Source of the DNA: Acidobacteriota bacterium
GTDB lineage: Bacteria > Acidobacteriota > Terriglobia > Acidiferrales > UBA7541
Length of the DNA: 38,894 nucleotides
Assembly (NCBI GenBank): GCA_003224525.1
Contig: QHZB01000192.1
Location: 1-38,894, forward strand
Direction: 5' to 3'
Part shown: positions 32,164 to 38,894 of the stretch, piece after piece
Position numbering within the stretch: position 1 is the first letter of the stretch
Layout: the number at the start of each line of letters is the position of its first letter
Translations under genes and position numbers: made by a program
The notes under the pieces: model-generated
What the model was told of the DNA's origin: nothing
The model's input: only the letters and a program-made list of their open reading frames with translations
Databases searched by the model: none

Positions 32164-32746
32164 CCCGCAACGGTTCTCTCGCACCTTACTCCGAAACGCG
32201 GGCCGCTCCCCCCGCAACTGTTTTGCGCTTTCCTTCTGCAATTGTTGCGCACTGTGCTTTCTGATCCTTCGAAAAAGATTTCCTGGTAATCCTGTATTCG
32301 TGTTCTGTGGAGAAGGTTTGAGAAAGGTGCGGAAAATATGTTGATGGAAGTAGACCAAAATTCTGAAATTCGCGGCGGACCGGCTGGTAGGGCTCTGTTT
32401 TCAAAGATTCTCACAAAGCGCCACTTGCCATTCAAATCCGTAAACTGCCTACGCCATTGGAGCTTACGGAGGTTTCCACAGATTCACAGCGCTCATCACA
32501 ACAACAAGCTTTATAGCTTTCTAATATTCAAGAATATCTTGCGGTGATAATTGTGGTTGAGCGTCGTTGCGTTTGGGTTTTTGGCGGCGAGCGTAGGGAG
32601 ATAGCAGTGTTTCCCACCTATTTCCACAGCGCCGGAGCATGCAGCGGACTTTATACTTTAGGAAAAAGCGAGTACAGTACCGCAGCGGTAGAAATTAAGG
32701 CTACGGAAGGCGTTAACGCCGTCCTAGTCGAGGGTAAACTTCCATA
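32164..32746. other. Probable oriC region
   Basis: The dnaA-dnaN gap contains no supported gene. DnaA-box-like sites are TGTGGAGAA (32306-32314), GTTTCCACA (32472-32480) and ATTTCCACA (32620-32628). Between them lies a clear AT-rich tract (about 32505-32560) with a perfect ATATTC/GAATAT inverted repeat at 32524-32537, a likely unwinding element. The boxes deviate from the strict consensus and are few, so the origin may also use the upstream cluster before dnaA. A weak promoter for dnaN (TTTATA at 32650, TACAGT at 32673-32678, 17 apart) lies at its end. Confidence 0.6.
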
Positions 32747-32785
32747 ATGACCTCACCCGGAACGGCACGCGAGGAACATCAAGCG

Positions 32786-33898
32786 ATGGAATTCAGCGTC
32801 ACAAAGTCCGCGCTGTTGAACGAACTCTCAACGACGCAGGGAGTCGTCGAGCGCAAGACCACGATTCCCATTCTGTCGAACCTATTGGTTGAGGCCCAGG
32901 GGAGCCAGTTGACGATCACGGCGACCGACCTTGAACTGAGCATTCGTACGTCGTGCGAAGCCACCATCAAGAAGGAAGGCGCCGGAACTATCTCCGCCAA
33001 GAAACTTCTGGAACTCGTGCGCCTGCTTCCCGAAGGCGAGATCAAGGTTAAGCTTCTCGAGAATCACTGGGTGGAGGTCGTCAGCGATAAGAAGAAATAT
33101 AAGCTGGTAGGCATGGCCAAGGAGAACTTCCCTGCGCTGCCGGTGATGCCCCACACGCTGGTAAAAATTCCCGCCGCGATCGTCGAGAACCTCATCAGGA
33201 AAACGAAATTCGCGATCTCCATGGAAGAGTCGCGGTACACGTTGAACGGCGGACTGCTGATCCTGAAGCCGGACACGCTGGCGATGGTGGCGACCGATGG
33301 CCACCGCCTGGCGCTCGCGGAGACCGATCACAAACTGGCGGGACTGAATGGCGAAGTAAAAGTGCTTATTCCGAAGAAGGCCATGGACGAAGTCGAAAAG
33401 CTTTCCAGCGCCGCCGGTTCCGACGCACACCTCGAATTTGCAAAAGACGAAAGCCACCTTTTTTTCCAGGTCGGCCACCGGCTGCTGATTTCGCGCATTC
33501 TCACCGGCCAATTCCCGAACTACGAGGCGGTGCTCCCTCGGGACAACAACAAGAGTGTAGTCATCGAACGAGCGGAATTGAGCGATGCGGTGCGCCGCGT
33601 CTCGCAGCTCGCCGATCAGCGCTCCCACGCCGTGAAGCTGGCCGTTTCGAAAGAAGGCATCGAAATCTCCGCCGCGAGCCCGGAATACGGCGAAGCCAAA
33701 GAAACCATCGAGAAAGAATTCAAAGGCGATCCCATCGCCATCGGCTTTAATTCCAGTTACATGCTGGATTTTCTTGGCGCCGCGGCCGATGGCCCGATCA
33801 GCATCGAACTGAAGGACGAGCAATCCGCCGGGCAGATGCGGCCGCTCGCCGACGAGTCCTACCGCTACCGCTATATCATCATGCCCATGCGCATCTGA
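32786..33898 (+). CDS. dnaN: DNA polymerase III beta subunit (sliding clamp)
   Basis: Ring-shaped clamp that holds DNA polymerase III and many repair proteins on DNA. Three similar domains are seen: MEFSVTKSALLNEL onward with ERKTTIPILSNLLVEA, the middle domain with KTKFAISMEESRYTLNGGLL, and the last with LADQRSHAVKLAVSKEGIEI; the end is YRYIIMPMRI, the clamp hallmark. 370 residues, typical. The ATG at 32786 gives the conserved start; an in-frame ATG at 32747 would add 13 residues with no conservation, though GAGGG lies before it. recF, often next, is not present. Confidence 0.97.
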   Translation: MEFSVTKSALLNELSTTQGVVERKTTIPILSNLLVEAQGSQLTITATDLELSIRTSCEATIKKEGAGTISAKKLLELVRLLPEGEIKVKLLENHWVEVVSDKKKYKLVGMAKENFPALPVMPHTLVKIPAAIVENLIRKTKFAISMEESRYTLNGGLLILKPDTLAMVATDGHRLALAETDHKLAGLNGEVKVLIPKKAMDEVEKLSSAAGSDAHLEFAKDESHLFFQVGHRLLISRILTGQFPNYEAVLPRDNNKSVVIERAELSDAVRRVSQLADQRSHAVKLAVSKEGIEISAASPEYGEAKETIEKEFKGDPIAIGFNSSYMLDFLGAAADGPISIELKDEQSAGQMRPLADESYRYRYIIMPMRI

Positions 33899-36890
<2,992 letters not shown>

Positions 36891-36900
36891 CAAGATTCTG

Positions 36901-37149
36901 ATGCTTTATCAACTGGGATGGGCGACATTGCCGGGGCTGCGGGGACTGAGTTGCAGCGGGTTTCGAGCGACGCCCACAACTTCGCCTGACCATGAACGCG
37001 GCGTGGCGCTTGATTTTGCCAGCGACACTGAGCGCGATGAGTTTTTGAAGAAATTAGAAGAGCATTTTGCGGTGCGGCGGTTTACGAATTCGGCTGATGC
37101 CTTCGATACGGTCAAGGCGTACGCGATTGAGCGCGCCGCGAAGGGTTAA
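36901..37149 (+). CDS. Small hypothetical protein between gyrB and gyrA
   Basis: Eighty-two codons starting ATG at 36901, 10 bp after gyrB. The first 35 residues look like untranslated sequence (Gly/Leu/Ser-rich), while the second half ([17 protein letters not shown] and [19 protein letters not shown]) looks like a real acidic helical protein. A GTG near 37000 would be a later start. No Shine-Dalgarno is visible before the ATG, so both the start and the gene itself are uncertain. It may be co-transcribed with gyrB and gyrA. Confidence 0.35.
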   Translation: MLYQLGWATLPGLRGLSCSGFRATPTTSPDHERGVALDFASDTERDEFLKKLEEHFAVRRFTNSADAFDTVKAYAIERAAKG

Positions 37150-37160
37150 AGCGTTGCTTC

Positions 37161-37186
37161 GAGGGGTGCAGCATGCTGCGCTCCTC
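37161..37186 (+). repeat. Palindrome before gyrA
   Basis: GAGGGGTGCAGCATGCTGCG followed by CTCCTC forms a long near-perfect stem centred on GCATGC. It resembles the pheS leader palindrome at 5502-5537, and may be the same dispersed repeat type. Confidence 0.5.
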
Positions 37187-37217
37187 GACCGGAGAATTTC
37201 AGCAACAGCGAGGGGAA

Positions 37218-38894
37218 ATGGCGGACGAAACGAATACATCAGTACTGCTTCCGATCGATATCGAAGCAGAAATGAGGAAGTCGTATCTCGACTACGCGAT
37301 GAGCGTGATCATCGCGCGTGCGCTGCCCGACGTGCGCGACGGGTTGAAGCCGGTGCAGCGGCGCATCCTCGTGGCCATGAACGACCTCGGCTTGGCGTCC
37401 AACCGCGGCTACCGCAAATGTGCCAAGATTTGCGGCGACACTTCCGGCAATTATCACCCGCACGGTGAAGCGGTCATTTACCCCGCAATGGTGCGTCTCG
37501 CCCAAGACTTCAACCTGCGCTACATGCTGGTCGACGGGCAGGGAAACTTCGGCTCGGTTGACGGCGATCCCCCGGCGGCCATGCGGTACACCGAAGCGCG
37601 GCTGGCGAAGATCTCCGAAGACATTCTCGCCGACCTGGAAAAAGAAACCGTCGATTTCATTCCGAACTTTGATCAGACGCGCGAAGAGCCCGTGGTTCTG
37701 CCGTCGCGCATTCCGAATCTGCTCGTCAATGGGGCGAGTGGCATTGCCGTCGGTATGGCCACGAACATCCCGCCGCACAATCTGCGCGAAATCGTGGATG
37801 CTGCGATTCTGCTGATCGAAAAGCCCGATGCGACGCTGAAAGAGGTCATGAAGATTGTTCCAGGGCCTGACTTTCCGACCGGGGCGTACATCGCGGGCCG
37901 CGAAGGCATCGAAGCCGCTTACAAAACGGGCCGCGGCAGCTTTACCATGCGCGCCAAAGCCGCCATCGAAGAGACCACCAAAGACCGCGAAAGCATCATC
38001 ATCACCGAGATTCCGTACCAGGTGAACAAAGCGCGCCTGATCGAGCGCATCGCCGAACTCGTGCAAACCAAGAAGCTCGAAGGCATTTCCGACGTGCGCG
38101 ATGAATCCTCGCGCGAAGGCATGCGCATCGTCATCGAGCTGAAGCGCGGTGAAGAATCGCAGCTCATCCTCAATAATCTTTTCAAGTTCACGCAGATGCA
38201 GGAATCGTTCGGCATGATCCTGCTCTCCATCGTTGGCGGGCAGCCGCGCGAACTGGGCTTGATCGCCATGATCAAGCTGTTCATCGAGCACCGCATCGAT
38301 GTAATCCGGCGCCGCACGATTTTCGAATTGAAGAAAGCCGAACAGCGCGAGCACATATTGCTCGGCTATCAGATTGCGCTGGACCACCTCGACAACGTGA
38401 TTCGCGTTATTCGTGGATCGTCCAGTCGCGTGGACGCCAAGGAAAACCTGTTCAAGTATTTCAGCGAACAGGACGTCAACATCACGGAAAACGGAAAGTC
38501 CAAGAAAATCGAAGGCGTGAAGCTGGACGGCCGGAAGTACCGCGCACAGGGAGCGCTGGAAATCGAAGCGGCCGGCCGTGGAAACGCGCTCGGGCTCAGT
38601 TATGCGCAGATCGACGCCATCCTCGAATTACAACTGCACCGGCTGACGCAGCTCTCCATCGACGAAATCCTCAAGGAATTGAAGTCCATTCGCGAATTGA
38701 TCGCCGAGTTGCGCGAGATTCTGGCAAGCGACAAGAAACTCAAGCAGGTCATCGTCGGCGAGCTGCGCGAAGTGCATAAAGCGTACGGAGACGATCGCCG
38801 CACGCAGATCGTCGACAAGGTCGACGAGATCAAGCTCGAAGACTTGATCGCCGACACGGAGATGCTGATTACCGTCAGCCACGCGGGGTATATC
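37218..38894 (+). CDS. gyrA: DNA gyrase subunit A (N-terminal part, cut by window edge)
   Basis: Breakage-reunion subunit of gyrase. 559 codons are open with no stop to the right edge, so the C-terminal beta-pinwheel is outside the window. The start [20 protein letters not shown] is preceded by GAGGGG. The winged-helix and tower domains are present; the catalytic tyrosine is Tyr124 in AAMRYTEAR (E. coli Tyr122), and [20 protein letters not shown] is the DNA-gate helix. Residues matching E. coli Ser83 and Asp87 are Ala85 and Pro89. It follows gyrB in the same direction. Confidence 0.97.
   Translation, partial: MADETNTSVLLPIDIEAEMRKSYLDYAMSVIIARALPDVRDGLKPVQRRILVAMNDLGLASNRGYRKCAKICGDTSGNYHPHGEAVIYPAMVRLAQDFNLRYMLVDGQGNFGSVDGDPPAAMRYTEARLAKISEDILADLEKETVDFIPNFDQTREEPVVLPSRIPNLLVNGASGIAVGMATNIPPHNLREIVDAAILLIEKPDATLKEVMKIVPGPDFPTGAYIAGREGIEAAYKTGRGSFTMRAKAAIEETTKDRESIIITEIPYQVNKARLIERIAELVQTKKLEGISDVRDESSREGMRIVIELKRGEESQLILNNLFKFTQMQESFGMILLSIVGGQPRELGLIAMIKLFIEHRIDVIRRRTIFELKKAEQREHILLGYQIALDHLDNVIRVIRGSSSRVDAKENLFKYFSEQDVNITENGKSKKIEGVKLDGRKYRAQGALEIEAAGRGNALGLSYAQIDAILELQLHRLTQLSIDEILKELKSIRELIAELREILASDKKLKQVIVGELREVHKAYGDDRRTQIVDKVDEIKLEDLIADTEMLITVSHAGYI

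Overview
The window reads as a chromosomal segment of a moderately GC-rich Gram-negative bacterium, most likely an acidobacterium. That is an inference from three things: an ABC-transporter-like permease with no ATPase behind a PadR repressor (the 'acidobacterial duplicated orphan permease' arrangement), a TonB-dependent receptor with an N-terminal carboxypeptidase-regulatory-like domain, and the overall gene content. No rRNA, tRNA, CRISPR array, transposase or phage gene was seen.

Layout. (1) 1-3.5 kb: an AlkA-type DNA glycosylase, two overlapping genes for zinc-ribbon membrane proteins (the second a site-2-protease homologue), and an exported glyoxalase-fold protein. (2) 3.6-10.9 kb: translation and division core, infC-rpmI-rplT-pheS-(methyltransferase)-pheT-(inverted orphan gene)-zapA. 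infC appears to start at AUC. pheT lacks the usual internal tRNA-binding domain. (3) 10.9-28 kb: accessory block. It holds an aldo/keto reductase, a DUF899 protein, an exported methyltransferase-like protein, a minus-strand cluster of cyclase plus two-subunit TPP decarboxylase, the padR-permease pair, an exported DinB-like protein, a divergent metal-uptake locus, and a secreted TPR protein. (4) 28.0-30.4 kb: a probable structured RNA (6S-like by shape and position), the ymdB-type phosphoesterase and a secreted beta-propeller. (5) 30.4-38.9 kb: the replication-origin region dnaA-dnaN-gyrB-gyrA, with DnaA-box-like sites on both sides of dnaA and no recF. gyrA runs off the window.

How genes work together. 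The divergent block at 19.5-26.3 kb is the most system-like part. On the minus strand are a small Cys/His membrane-anchored protein, an outer-membrane barrel, a TroA-type metal-binding protein and a ZnuB-type permease. On the plus strand are a second small Cys/His protein that looks like a relative of the first, then a TonB-dependent receptor. Together they could move a transition metal from the outer membrane to the cytoplasm, but the ATPase is missing and must come from elsewhere.

Several regulatory signals can be read directly. There is a perfect palindrome over the padR ribosome binding site, a DnaA-box palindrome just before dnaA, and a long leader before gyrB. A family of short dispersed palindromes sits in the gaps. 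Assignments come from reading the translated sequences and known family motifs; no database search was run.
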